A stretch of 64,000 nt of DNA from NCBI RefSeq assembly GCF_020010905.1, contig NZ_JAGJBY010000002.1:1426001-1490000 (forward strand). Reading direction: 5' to 3'. Position numbers and translations under genes: made by a program. The notes beneath the pieces were generated by a model. That model had not been told where the DNA came from and made no database searches. It saw nothing but the letters and a program-made list of their open reading frames with translations. This DNA is from Streptomyces acidiscabies (GTDB lineage Bacteria > Actinomycetota > Actinomycetes > Streptomycetales > Streptomycetaceae). Shown here one piece after another: positions 17,475 through 25,211 of the stretch (position 1 is its first letter; every line of letters starts with the position of its first letter).

Positions 17475-17750
17475 CTACTGCGGTGACTGGGAGGTCGCTG
17501 AACGACGCTTCGGCTTTTGCGCCAGAGGGTTGAGGGCAGGATTCGAGCGTGAATCCGCTTGTTCCTGGGCTCGGACCCAAGCGTCGAGAGCCGAGATGCG
17601 GTACATCACGCGTCGGCCCATGCGGAAGCTGGGTGGCCCCTGTCGGCGATGACGCCAGACGTAGAGGGTGTTCGGGGAGATTCCCAGATACTCTGCGGCT
17701 TTCGGGAGGTTCAAGAAGGCGGCCTCAGGAACCCGGGTAGGTTGCGCCAT
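17475..17750 (-). CDS. excisionase-like MerR/HTH_17 DNA-binding protein
   Basis: 91 residues. Residues 12-60 form the compact winged helix seen in excisionase-family proteins (LPKAAEYLGISPNTLYVWRH...GRRVMYRISALDAWV), followed by a basic tail. It lies directly upstream of the integrase on the same strand, so it is most likely the recombination directionality factor or a regulator of int. The ATG at 17750 is preceded by GGAG at about 10 bases; longer in-frame extensions have no coding character. Confidence 0.8.
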   Translation of the reverse strand: MAQPTRVPEAAFLNLPKAAEYLGISPNTLYVWRHRRQGPPSFRMGRRVMYRISALDAWVRAQEQADSRSNPALNPLAQKPKRRSATSQSPQ

Positions 17751-18193
17751 AGCCTCTGCTCCTGTCGTGATTGGTGCGGTGACAGGATGAGAATCCGAGG
17801 AAAGAGCGGCTTGGCTTGGCCGGGGATTCCTGGTAAGGCTGATCGCCAACTGACAGGGAGTTGGAATACGGTTTTCCACCGGGCGGTGGAGAGCCATGAG
17901 GTGGGTGGGGTCAGGTCGTTGACCCCGGGGCGGTGAGGCGGACTTCGAGGTCGGCGATGCGCCGGTCTCGGGCTCGCGTACTCGCCAAGACAATCCTGGA
18001 CATCGGCAGGTCTGCCGCTACGCACGCCGAGGCTGCCAGTGCTACATGTGGGACGGTCCTCGCACCTCGGCGAGAAGGCGCTTTCGGAAGCGCGCTGCCA
18101 GGAAGGCTGAGAAGAGTGCCTTCCGTCAGATGAGGTGAGGGGGCGGCCCTTCAGGGTGGTGCCGGTGGGAAGAGCGTGAGGCGTTCCTAGTTG
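17751..18193. other. 443-base region without a supported gene; possible element remnant
   Basis: No convincing gene. On the minus strand a reading frame ending at 17911 and open for about 80 codons contains the peptide LPMSRIVLASTRARDRRIAD, which looks like the end of a charged helical protein but has no good start, so it may be a decayed gene between xis and the next region. Short inverted repeats occur (GGTCA...TGACC at 17909-17924). No promoter could be assigned with confidence. Confidence 0.4.
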
Positions 18194-19345
18194 TTATGGA
18201 CGTGACTCCTGCTCTTCGGCACCTGGATGGCGATGAGCGTTGTCCAGGTGGGTGGTGAAGCCGCCCGCCTGATCGCGGGTCAGGAGAAGCAGGGGGTCGG
18301 TGGTGGTGAGGTCGGGGGTGTCGGTGATGCCTCCGATCTTGCGGGTGGTGGTGACGGCGACGAAGTCGCCGTGGTCGGATACGGCGTCCAGGTGGGCGGT
18401 GTTGCGGGGGTTGTTGAGGAGGGCTTTCGCGGCGCCGAGGACGCCGAGGGTGTGGCAGCCGCCGAGGAGGATGACGGTGGTGCCCTGGTCGAGGGTGAGG
18501 CGGGTGATGACCGTGAGGTCGGCGAGGAGTTCGCCCTCGGGGGCCCAGAGGGGGCCGAATCGGATGTTTCCGTGGCCGGGGAAGGTGAGGTCGGCGTCCG
18601 GGGGTTCGGCGAAGCGGTAGGGGAGGTGGGGGCCGAACTCGCGGTAGACGGTGTTGCGGTGGGGTGAGCCGAGGATGATGAGGCAGTCGGGGTCGGCTGC
18701 GTAGTACTCGCCGGGGTAGAAGTCGCGGATGGTCGCGGTGGGGAATGCCTGGGCGAGGTGGACGCGGGTGTAGACGAGGGCGTCGAGGTCGGCGAAGGCG
18801 CCGTAGCGGGTAGGGGTGGGGTCGCTCCGCCGGGGGCGGGTCATGGTCGAACAGACCACGTGGACGTTGGAGTTGTGGCCGATACCGAAGAACCGTGCCG
18901 TCGCGTCGGTGTCCTCCGCTTCGTCTCCGTCTGTCTCCGGGGGTTCTCCGGTGAGGTAGCTGCCGTCGGAGATGAGCAGGGCGAGGCTGTCCAGTGCTTG
19001 TCCAGCGTGTCGGCGGACTGTCTTGACCGAGCACCGCAGGACCCGGGCCAGGGACTCCTGCCGTTCGGTGAGGGTCGGCCAGGAGTGTTCGTCGACCAGG
19101 TTGAAGTCCGCTGTGGCGTACCGGCGTTCGTGCGGGGAGAGGCCGTCGATCGCCCGGCGCAGGGCCGCGACCAGCCGGGTCGTCTCGCTGGCCGCCGGTG
19201 ACAGCGGGGGCTGTCGGCTCAGCAGCAGCGCACGTAGGGGACTGCTGAGCGCGGTGACGGCGCCGGGGTGGCCGAGGGCGGGTCCTTGGCGCAGCCGCAG
19301 GAGTTCGGCGCGGACGGCGTCAGGGGTGAGTGCGGGGGCGGGCAT
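18194..19345 (-). CDS. HTH-containing protein of unknown family, divergent from the polyproline peptide gene
   Basis: 383 residues from the ATG at 19345 (an in-frame ATG at 19384 is the alternative). The N-terminal third (about 1-135) is helical and includes an HTH-like stretch (LTERQESLARVLRCSVKTVRRHAGQAL) similar to regulators that recognise -35-like DNA. The C-terminal two thirds look like a Rossmann-type ligand domain: it has LIILGSPHRNTVYREFGPHL and ILLGGCHTLGVLGAAKALL. I do not recognise the family. Its position back-to-back with the small peptide gene, across 115 bases holding an inverted repeat, makes it the likely cluster regulator. Whether the C-terminal domain senses a nucleotide or the pathway product is inference. 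Confidence 0.7.
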   Translation of the reverse strand: MPAPALTPDAVRAELLRLRQGPALGHPGAVTALSSPLRALLLSRQPPLSPAASETTRLVAALRRAIDGLSPHERRYATADFNLVDEHSWPTLTERQESLARVLRCSVKTVRRHAGQALDSLALLISDGSYLTGEPPETDGDEAEDTDATARFFGIGHNSNVHVVCSTMTRPRRSDPTPTRYGAFADLDALVYTRVHLAQAFPTATIRDFYPGEYYAADPDCLIILGSPHRNTVYREFGPHLPYRFAEPPDADLTFPGHGNIRFGPLWAPEGELLADLTVITRLTLDQGTTVILLGGCHTLGVLGAAKALLNNPRNTAHLDAVSDHGDFVAVTTTRKIGGITDTPDLTTTDPLLLLTRDQAGGFTTHLDNAHRHPGAEEQESRP

Positions 19346-19374
19346 GTGACCAAGCGTTGTCCAGTGGCCAGGAT

Positions 19375-19394
19375 CTGTCCGCACTCTGGGACAG
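19375..19394. promoter_or_regulatory. inverted repeat, candidate operator in divergent promoter region
   Basis: CTGTCC, eight bases, then GGACAG (19375-19380 and 19389-19394). A second TGTCC lies at 19358-19362, 18 bases upstream. The repeat sits between the divergent HTH gene and the peptide gene and would suit a dimeric regulator. No clear -10/-35 pair could be assigned. Confidence 0.4.
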
Positions 19395-19460
19395 CTGATG
19401 GGATGTCAGGTCTGGTGGGGTCGCGGTGATGGTGGATGCCTTCTCACCTGGGAGGTAACC

Positions 19461-19577
19461 ATGCACACCGCTGTCGTGTTCGCTCCGGGGCAGCCGCCGC
19501 CCCCGCCCCCTCCGCCGCCCCCGCCGGGTCCGATCCCCACCCCGCCGCCCCCGGGCGGCGGAGACGGCCCGCTGTGA
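19461..19577 (+). CDS. 38-residue polyproline peptide, candidate precursor or leader peptide
   Basis: The ATG is preceded by GGAGG with five bases between, one of the best ribosome-binding sites in the window, so translation is likely. The product starts MHTAVVFAPGQ, then has eleven consecutive prolines, GPIPT, four prolines and GGGDGPL; 19 of 38 residues are proline. There is no signal peptide, membrane segment or cysteine. A hairpin at 19590-19629 separates it from seven coupled enzyme genes, the layout common for RiPP precursors that must be made in excess over their enzymes. The alternative is a regulatory leader: a run of prolines stalls ribosomes unless EF-P acts, which could control downstream expression. 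I know no characterised homologue. The gene is real with good probability; either function is inference. Confidence 0.65.
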   Translation: MHTAVVFAPGQPPPPPPPPPPPGPIPTPPPPGGGDGPL

Positions 19578-19589
19578 CGGTTCTCTGAT

Positions 19590-19629
19590 CCGGTCCGGTG
19601 CCTGGAGGTCAGTTCCGGCGCCGGACCGG
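19590..19629 (+). terminator. hairpin between peptide gene and enzyme operon (attenuator-like)
   Basis: CCGGTCCGG at 19590-19598 pairs perfectly with CCGGACCGG at 19621-19629; inner GCC/GGC bases can extend the stem. There is no T-tract, so it may act as a partial terminator, processing site or attenuator controlling the ratio of peptide to enzymes. Confidence 0.5.
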
Positions 19630-19661
19630 TTCCCCCTGTATCGCGAGTGAAGAGAGTGATC

Positions 19662-20504
19662 GTGAAGACGAGTACGGCACCGTCGCTGGTCCTCAACCCG
19701 GACGAGCTGGGCCCCGACCCGGTCCCCGGCATGGACCTGGCGGCGAAGCTGGGCATCACCCGGCTGGAGATCCGCTCGGCCCAGGGCACCAACGTGCTGA
19801 AGCTGCCCGACGAGGACATCGAGCGCATCCGCCGCCTTGCCGACGAACGCGGCCTGACGGTAACGGCGTTGGCATCGCCGTTGTGGAAGTGGTGCCGCCC
19901 GGAGGCGACGCCGGGACGCGTGGACAGCTTCGGCTTCCCCACCCGGGTCGCGGTGGAGGAGCGGCTGGAGTGGGTGGAGCGTGCGATCGCGGTGGCGGGG
20001 ATGCTCGGCGCCGGGATCGTGCGGGTCTTCTCCCACCTGCGGGTCGAGGAGGAGCTGACCGAGCGGCTGCCGGGTGACCCCCTGCTGGCCCAGGCCCTGG
20101 ACCTCGCCAACTCCACAGGCGTACGGCTCCTGCTGGAGAACGAACCGGTGTGCACCGTCGCCCATGTCGAGACGCTCCTAGAGGTCCTCGACCGCTACCA
20201 CGGCCAGGGGCTCGGGCTGTGGCTGGACGTGGCCAACCTCCACGAACTCGGCCAAGCCACACCGGAGTCGGTCCAGGCGCTGGCGCCGTATGTCGGCTAC
20301 GTGCACGTGAAGGATTTCCGGGCGGACGGCGGCGGCGGGCGGGTCTTCTGTCCGGCCGGGGAGGGGAGCGTTCCGTATGGCATGGCGCTGCCGGTGCTGC
20401 ACGCTGCGAACCCGGTGCTGCCCTACGCCCTGGAGACCCACGTCCGCGACACCCCCGCCGACGCGCTGACCGTCGGGGCGGAGTTCCTGCGGGGCGCGTT
20501 GTGA
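19662..20504 (+). CDS. sugar phosphate isomerase/epimerase family TIM-barrel protein
   Basis: About 280 residues of the xylose-isomerase-like TIM-barrel family (IolE/hydroxypyruvate isomerase relatives). Expected metal-binding positions are visible in LLLENEP, LWLDVANLHE, YVHVKDF and YALETHVRD. The family isomerises, epimerises or dehydrates sugars and cyclitols; the substrate cannot be read from sequence. GTG 19662 is preferred because AGAGAG lies about eight bases upstream; GTG 19647 is in frame but has no binding site. Its stop overlaps the next start (GTGA), so it is translationally coupled to a Gfo/Idh dehydrogenase, a pairing also used in inositol catabolism. Confidence 0.85.
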   Translation: MKTSTAPSLVLNPDELGPDPVPGMDLAAKLGITRLEIRSAQGTNVLKLPDEDIERIRRLADERGLTVTALASPLWKWCRPEATPGRVDSFGFPTRVAVEERLEWVERAIAVAGMLGAGIVRVFSHLRVEEELTERLPGDPLLAQALDLANSTGVRLLLENEPVCTVAHVETLLEVLDRYHGQGLGLWLDVANLHELGQATPESVQALAPYVGYVHVKDFRADGGGGRVFCPAGEGSVPYGMALPVLHAANPVLPYALETHVRDTPADALTVGAEFLRGAL

Positions 20505-21430
20505 GGCGGGTGCTGCTGGTCGGGGCCGGTGAGGTGGGCGGCAAGCACCTCGACGCGCTCGCCGGCGCAACCGACTTGGCCGTGGCGGGGATCGCAGACC
20601 CCGCGCCGCGCGCCGAACTCCCCCACGGAGTGCCGGTATTCGGGTCGTGGGAGTCGGCTCTGGCGGCGGTGTCCCCGGAACTGGTGATCGTGGCCGTACC
20701 GCCGGGCGCCGCGCTCACCGTCGCCCGCGCGGCTGCCGCGAACGGAGCGGCCGTCCTGGTCGAGAAGCCCGTCGTCCTCGACCCCGCCGCCCTCACCGGC
20801 GAGGATGAGGGGATCTTCGTCGGGTTCCAGCCGCACTTCGCTCCCGGCCTCGACACCCTGCTCGCCGATCCTCCGATGGTGGAGCGCGCGGAGGTGCGGC
20901 TCGCGGTCCGGCGCGATGCGCACTACTTCCAGGGCTGGCGCTGTCACTTCGCCACTGCCGGCGGCGTACTGCACCAGCAGGCCGTCCACGGCCTGGCCCT
21001 CGCCCTGCGATTGATGCCGGGGGACGTCGAGAACACTGCGGCGGTCACGGTGCACGGCCGGGAGCTGGGGGAGATGGAGGACGGGATCGCAGCGGTCGTC
21101 ACCCTGCCCGAAGGGCGGGCCGTCATCGTCGACGCGCGGATCGACCACCAGGGTCCGCCCCACCACGAAGTCACCCTGCACCTCGCCGACGGCCGCCGCC
21201 TCGACGTACGCGGCCGGAATCTCGAAGCCGGACTTGGCGATCCGGCTGCCGCGCCGACCCATGAGGAGTTGCGGCGCCGGATGTATACGGCGGTCCTGGC
21301 CGCAGCTGACGGCGGTGCCGTCCACCCCTGTCTGTTCCCGCTGTCGGCGCTGCGGCGCCCGTTGGAGGTGATCGACCGTGTCTATCGCGACGCACACGTG
21401 GTCCGGGCAGCGCGCCCCGCTGCCGTCTGA
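20501..21430 (+). CDS. Gfo/Idh/MocA-family oxidoreductase
   Basis: 309 residues. The N-terminal Rossmann domain has VLLVGAGEVGGKH (NAD(P) binding), followed by the family EKP motif (LVEKPVVLD), where the lysine is catalytic, and the GGVLHQQAVHG segment carrying the usual active-site histidine. Family members oxidise or reduce secondary hydroxyls of sugars, inositols or biliverdin. The GTG start overlaps the stop of the TIM-barrel gene, and the 3' end overlaps the next gene by 53 bases. At 309 residues it is slightly shorter than the common 330-350. I infer that it acts with the upstream isomerase on one sugar- or cyclitol-like substrate. Confidence 0.87.
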   Translation: MRRVLLVGAGEVGGKHLDALAGATDLAVAGIADPAPRAELPHGVPVFGSWESALAAVSPELVIVAVPPGAALTVARAAAANGAAVLVEKPVVLDPAALTGEDEGIFVGFQPHFAPGLDTLLADPPMVERAEVRLAVRRDAHYFQGWRCHFATAGGVLHQQAVHGLALALRLMPGDVENTAAVTVHGRELGEMEDGIAAVVTLPEGRAVIVDARIDHQGPPHHEVTLHLADGRRLDVRGRNLEAGLGDPAAAPTHEELRRRMYTAVLAAADGGAVHPCLFPLSALRRPLEVIDRVYRDAHVVRAARPAAV

Positions 21431-22595
21431 CCTGCCCGTCGAGGTCGTCGAGCGCAAGGGCATCGGCCACCCCGACACCCTCGCGGACGGCATCGCCGAA
21501 CTCGCCTCGATCCGCTACAGCCAGTACTGCGAGGGCGAGTTCGGCGCGGTGCTGCACCACAACCTGGACAAGGTCGCCGTCCTCGGCGGCCGGGCCGCCT
21601 TCACCGACACCGACGGTGTGTACGACCGGCCGCTGCGGATAGTCTTCGGCGGCCGGGTCTCCGCGACGTTCGCGGGACGGCCGCTGCCGGTGCGGGAGAT
21701 CTTCGAGCAGGCGGCCGTCGAGCACCTGCGGACGGCGCTGCCCGGCTTCGAGCGGGTACGGCTGGAGTTCCTCCACGGGACGACGGACTCCAGCAAGTTC
21801 CCGTACTGGTTCGCCCCGCGCTCGCTGGAGGACCTGCCGGAGCGGCCGAGGGCGTTCTCCAACGACACCGCGTACCTGGTGGGTTCGTTCCCGCGCACGG
21901 TCACGGAGACGGTGGTGCTGCTGGCGGAGTCGTTCTTCCGGCGCCGTCCGTGGGCGGGCAGCGACATCAAGGCCCTCGCGGTCCGCTCCGGTGCGGAGCT
22001 GACGGTCACCGTGTGCGTCCCCGCTCTCGCCGGACACCTCGGCAGTGCGGCGGAGTTCCACGACGCGGTCGTCTGCGCGACCGACGACCTGACCGCGCTG
22101 CTGCGACAGCGGCTGCCGGGCCGGGTCAGCGTGGTGTGCAACACCCGCGACACCCTCGTCGAGCCGCTCTCCCGCCAGTACTTCACCCTGTCCGGCTCCG
22201 CCGTCGACTACGGCGAGGACGGCCTGGTGGGCAGGGGCAACGCCCGCACCGGAGTGATCAGCGGCGCGCATCTCGCGGGCAACGAGGCTGCGTTCGGGAA
22301 GAACCCTGCCTATCACGTCGGGAAGGTCGGCGGCTGGTTCGCCGACATCGCCGCCCGCGCCGTAGCCGAACAGTTCGGTCCGTGCCGTGTGGGGTTGCTG
22401 TGGCACAACAACGCCGCCTACGACCAGCCCGCGTCCATCGAGATCACCACCTCGAAGGACGCCCCTGCCGAGGAACTGGTCCGGGACGCGCTGGCGCGTA
22501 CGGGCTGGCTGGCGGACCTCCTGGACGGCCGTTACCTGCCGCGCGTCGAGCCGCTGGAGACGCTGCTGGCCGAACTCGACGAGGCAGTCCGGTGA
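21378..22595 (+). CDS. S-adenosylmethionine synthetase, archaeal-type (MAT gamma)
   Basis: 405 residues, the usual length of the archaeal methionine adenosyltransferase family, with ERKGIGHPDTLADGIAE near the N-terminus, VLHHNLDKVAVLGGRA, SNDTAYLVG and VGRGNARTGVISG. It makes SAM from methionine and ATP. Streptomyces normally use the unrelated bacterial MetK, so this is a second, laterally acquired type. GGAGG precedes the GTG. It lies inside a tightly coupled operon, but no methyltransferase or radical SAM gene is present there. It may supply SAM for a non-methylation reaction, or accept a modified methionine analogue; both are inference. Confidence 0.88.
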   Translation: MSIATHTWSGQRAPLPSDLPVEVVERKGIGHPDTLADGIAELASIRYSQYCEGEFGAVLHHNLDKVAVLGGRAAFTDTDGVYDRPLRIVFGGRVSATFAGRPLPVREIFEQAAVEHLRTALPGFERVRLEFLHGTTDSSKFPYWFAPRSLEDLPERPRAFSNDTAYLVGSFPRTVTETVVLLAESFFRRRPWAGSDIKALAVRSGAELTVTVCVPALAGHLGSAAEFHDAVVCATDDLTALLRQRLPGRVSVVCNTRDTLVEPLSRQYFTLSGSAVDYGEDGLVGRGNARTGVISGAHLAGNEAAFGKNPAYHVGKVGGWFADIAARAVAEQFGPCRVGLLWHNNAAYDQPASIEITTSKDAPAEELVRDALARTGWLADLLDGRYLPRVEPLETLLAELDEAVR

Positions 22596-23452
22596 CCCTG
22601 TACCGGATCACGACCGGACACGTCCACGGCATCCTCGAACTCACCGACCAGGTGCGGATCCCCGGCGCTCCTGCGCTGCCCGGCGGCTGGACGCTGGAAC
22701 CGTACGACGCCACGGACACGAAGGCCGACGTCGAGATCAGCCTCGGCACCCCGGACGTCACCGCCGGCCCACACACCGTCCACATCCGGCTGACCCGTGC
22801 CGCCGCCACGTCCGACACCTTCGCCCACGTCACCTACACCGCGCTCGAACGCCTCCGCCAGCGGCAGCGCAAGATCACCGTCCACGCCACCGCCCTGGTC
22901 GCACCCGACGGCCGCGCGCTGCTCCTCCTCGGCGCGAAGAGCGCCGGGAAGACCTCGACCGCGCTCGCTCTCGCGGAACGCGGCTGGATACATGCCGGGG
23001 ACGACCTCGTCGTCCTCGGCGCCTCCGGAGACGGAACCGTGGAGGTGTGGCCGGGGAAACCCACCGCCGCCGTCCGCGACCCCCAACAGCCCCTCGCCCC
23101 CAAAGCCCAGCTCTCCCTGTTCCCCTTCACGGCCGGACCGTCCCCGCTGGCCTGGGTCGTACGCGTCGCCGTCCACCCCGTTCTGCGGACGCGATCGCTG
23201 ACGCCGGCGGTGCCGCTGACGCTGAACGAACGCCTGCGGCTGCACGAACTCCTGGCCCGCTACATCTCCGGCCTCCCCACCCCGCTCGGCGTCACCGGGA
23301 TGCCGTACGGGACGGTGTGGCCGCTGGACAGCCCCGCCCTCGCGCGCCAGCGCCACGAACTGATCCACCTGCTCGCCGCATGCCGGTACGACTACCTCCA
23401 CGCGCCCGACGCGCAGACGGCCGCCGACCTACTGGACAAGGAGGCCGGATGA
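22592..23452 (+). CDS. HPr kinase-like P-loop protein
   Basis: 286 residues. The C-terminal half has a Walker A loop GAKSAGKT at 114-121 and the HAGDDLVVL segment at 134-142, matching the catalytic DD loop of HPr kinase/PEP-carboxykinase-like kinases. Residues 1-100 are a less conserved lead domain. No HPr or sugar phosphotransferase gene is nearby. HprK-like proteins occur in several peptide biosynthetic clusters, where they phosphorylate a peptide or small molecule. Its start overlaps the SAM synthetase stop (GTGA) and its stop overlaps the glycosyltransferase start (ATGA). Substrate unknown. Confidence 0.78.
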   Translation: MTLYRITTGHVHGILELTDQVRIPGAPALPGGWTLEPYDATDTKADVEISLGTPDVTAGPHTVHIRLTRAAATSDTFAHVTYTALERLRQRQRKITVHATALVAPDGRALLLLGAKSAGKTSTALALAERGWIHAGDDLVVLGASGDGTVEVWPGKPTAAVRDPQQPLAPKAQLSLFPFTAGPSPLAWVVRVAVHPVLRTRSLTPAVPLTLNERLRLHELLARYISGLPTPLGVTGMPYGTVWPLDSPALARQRHELIHLLAACRYDYLHAPDAQTAADLLDKEAG

Positions 23453-24492
23453 GGACGGCCGCGATCCTGCCCAGCCGCAACGAGGCGTCCACCATCGCGG
23501 CGGTCACCACCGCCGTCGACAGCAGAGGCATGGTCGTTGTCAACGCGGACTCCTCCGACTCCCCGGACACCACACACCGGTTCACCGCCACCACGACGCG
23601 GGCGGCGAAGGTCGCGCTGACCGGCCTGGTACGGGGGAAGGGCGCCCAGATCCTGGCCGCCGCCCGCCGGCCCGAGCTCGGCGACGCGGACGTCGTCCTG
23701 ATCGCCGACACCGACACCCTGAACCCCGACCCGGCCGTCTACGCCGCACTGATCGACCGCGTCCGCACAGGAGCCGCCCTCGCGATCGCCGACTACCCGC
23801 GCCACTGGGACGAAGCCAACCTCACCAACCACCTCGCCCGCCCCCTCATCGCCGCGACCACCGGCCACGACATCCCCCAACCGCTCGCCGGAGACCTCGC
23901 ACTCTCCCGCACCACCCTGACCACCGTCCTCCGCGCCGCAGAAAAGCTCCCCGAGGAGCTGGCGGCATGCGTGAACGGGTACGGCATCGACGCCTTCCTC
24001 CTCCTGACCGCGACCGGCCCGATCGCCTCCGTACGCGTCGACCGGCCCAAGGAGCACGCCGGGTCCTTCCCGCACCTGGCCGCGATCTACCACCAGGCCG
24101 TCCCCGTCCTCCTCCACCTGACCACCAGCCGTCCGCCGAGCCCGCAGGCGGACGGCGGGGTGCCGGCTGCGTACCGGGCCGCTGACCGGGAGATCACCCC
24201 GGACCGCCTCCAGGCCATGCTGACCACGCTTCGCGAGAGCCTTGGCCCAAGCCCGGACCGATACCATGAACACCCCTGGCCGCTCCCCGTCGCGGAAGCC
24301 TGGCAGGCCGTCAACTCCGGTACATCGCCCGCCAGTTCGGCACGCGCGCTGTGGCCGTACTACATCTGGCGCGTCCACGACTGGCTCGCCGACGGACAGC
24401 ACGCCACCACCGAACACCGCGTACGGCAGCTCGCCGCCGCCCACACCCTCCTGCACACCGCCCTCCACTCCCCACCAGGAGCCCACCCGTGA
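23449..24492 (+). CDS. glycosyltransferase, GT-A fold (GT2/GT81-like)
   Basis: 347 residues. N-terminal motif ILPSRNEASTI, a glycine/lysine loop LVRGKGAQI at 60-68 and the metal-binding D-x-D at 87-89 (IADTDTLNPD) resemble glucosyl-3-phosphoglycerate synthase-type enzymes. No membrane segments, so it should be cytosolic. It would transfer a sugar from a nucleotide donor to a cluster intermediate. Coupled by four-base overlaps to both neighbours. The acceptor may be the polyproline peptide or a small molecule; the sequence does not decide. Confidence 0.8.
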   Translation: MRTAAILPSRNEASTIAAVTTAVDSRGMVVVNADSSDSPDTTHRFTATTTRAAKVALTGLVRGKGAQILAAARRPELGDADVVLIADTDTLNPDPAVYAALIDRVRTGAALAIADYPRHWDEANLTNHLARPLIAATTGHDIPQPLAGDLALSRTTLTTVLRAAEKLPEELAACVNGYGIDAFLLLTATGPIASVRVDRPKEHAGSFPHLAAIYHQAVPVLLHLTTSRPPSPQADGGVPAAYRAADREITPDRLQAMLTTLRESLGPSPDRYHEHPWPLPVAEAWQAVNSGTSPASSARALWPYYIWRVHDWLADGQHATTEHRVRQLAAAHTLLHTALHSPPGAHP

Positions 24493-25211
24493 CCACTACC
24501 TCCGGCTTCACCGCCTTCGCCCTGGAACCCTTCCCCGAACTCCAGCTCGGCGACGACCTGGCCGACACCATTACCACCGTCCTCACCGACACCGGCACCG
24601 CCCTGGAGGACGGAGACATCGTGGTCGTCGCCAGCAAGGTCGTGTCGATCTCGGAGAAGCGGTACGTCGCCCTCGCTGACGTCACCCCCGGCCCCGAAGC
24701 CCTCGAACTCTCGGCCTGCACCGGGAAACCTGCACCCATTGTCCAGCTCATCCTGGACCACTCCACCAGCCACTTCCTCGCCACCGAACGCGGCCCGATC
24801 ATCGCCCAGCACACCCTTGGTTACCAGCTCACTTCCGCCGGCATCGACCGCGCCGGAACCGACGGCGCCTGGCTCCTGCCCGCCGACCCCGACGCCTCCG
24901 CCCGCACCCTGCGCGACACCCTCACCGCGAAGACCGGAGCACAGGTCGCAGTCGTCATCGCGGACTCCGACGGCCGCGCCGACCGACGAGGCGCCACCGT
25001 CCTGTCCATCGGCGCCGCCGGGATCGCGCCCCTGCGCGTCACCGAACACGGGGGCAAGCGGCAGGAGGAGACCTTCACCGACCTGATCGCAGCCGCCGCC
25101 GGCATCATCCTCGGCCAGCGTGGACGCGGCGCCCCCGTCGCCGTACTGCGCGGCGTCACCTACACCCCCAGCGACGACGGCGTGGCCACCATGCTCCACC
25201 ACCAGGCATGA
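24489..25211 (+). CDS. CofE-like (coenzyme F420-0:L-glutamate ligase family) amide ligase
   Basis: 240 residues, the length of the CofE domain alone. It has DGDIVVVASKVVSISEKR near the N-terminus and IADSDGRADRRGATVLSIGAAGI, the family's metal and nucleotide region. True CofE uses GTP to add glutamate to F420-0; in actinobacteria this activity is normally in FbiB, next to FbiA. No other F420 gene is present and the gene sits inside an unrelated operon, so I infer a recruited ligase that forms an amide bond on the pathway product. Four-base overlaps with both neighbours. Confidence 0.82.
   Translation: MTTTSGFTAFALEPFPELQLGDDLADTITTVLTDTGTALEDGDIVVVASKVVSISEKRYVALADVTPGPEALELSACTGKPAPIVQLILDHSTSHFLATERGPIIAQHTLGYQLTSAGIDRAGTDGAWLLPADPDASARTLRDTLTAKTGAQVAVVIADSDGRADRRGATVLSIGAAGIAPLRVTEHGGKRQEETFTDLIAAAAGIILGQRGRGAPVAVLRGVTYTPSDDGVATMLHHQA

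Noticed and set aside
16128..17486. Plus-strand frames across the integrase
   Set aside because: The minus-strand integrase has all catalytic residues; these are shadows.
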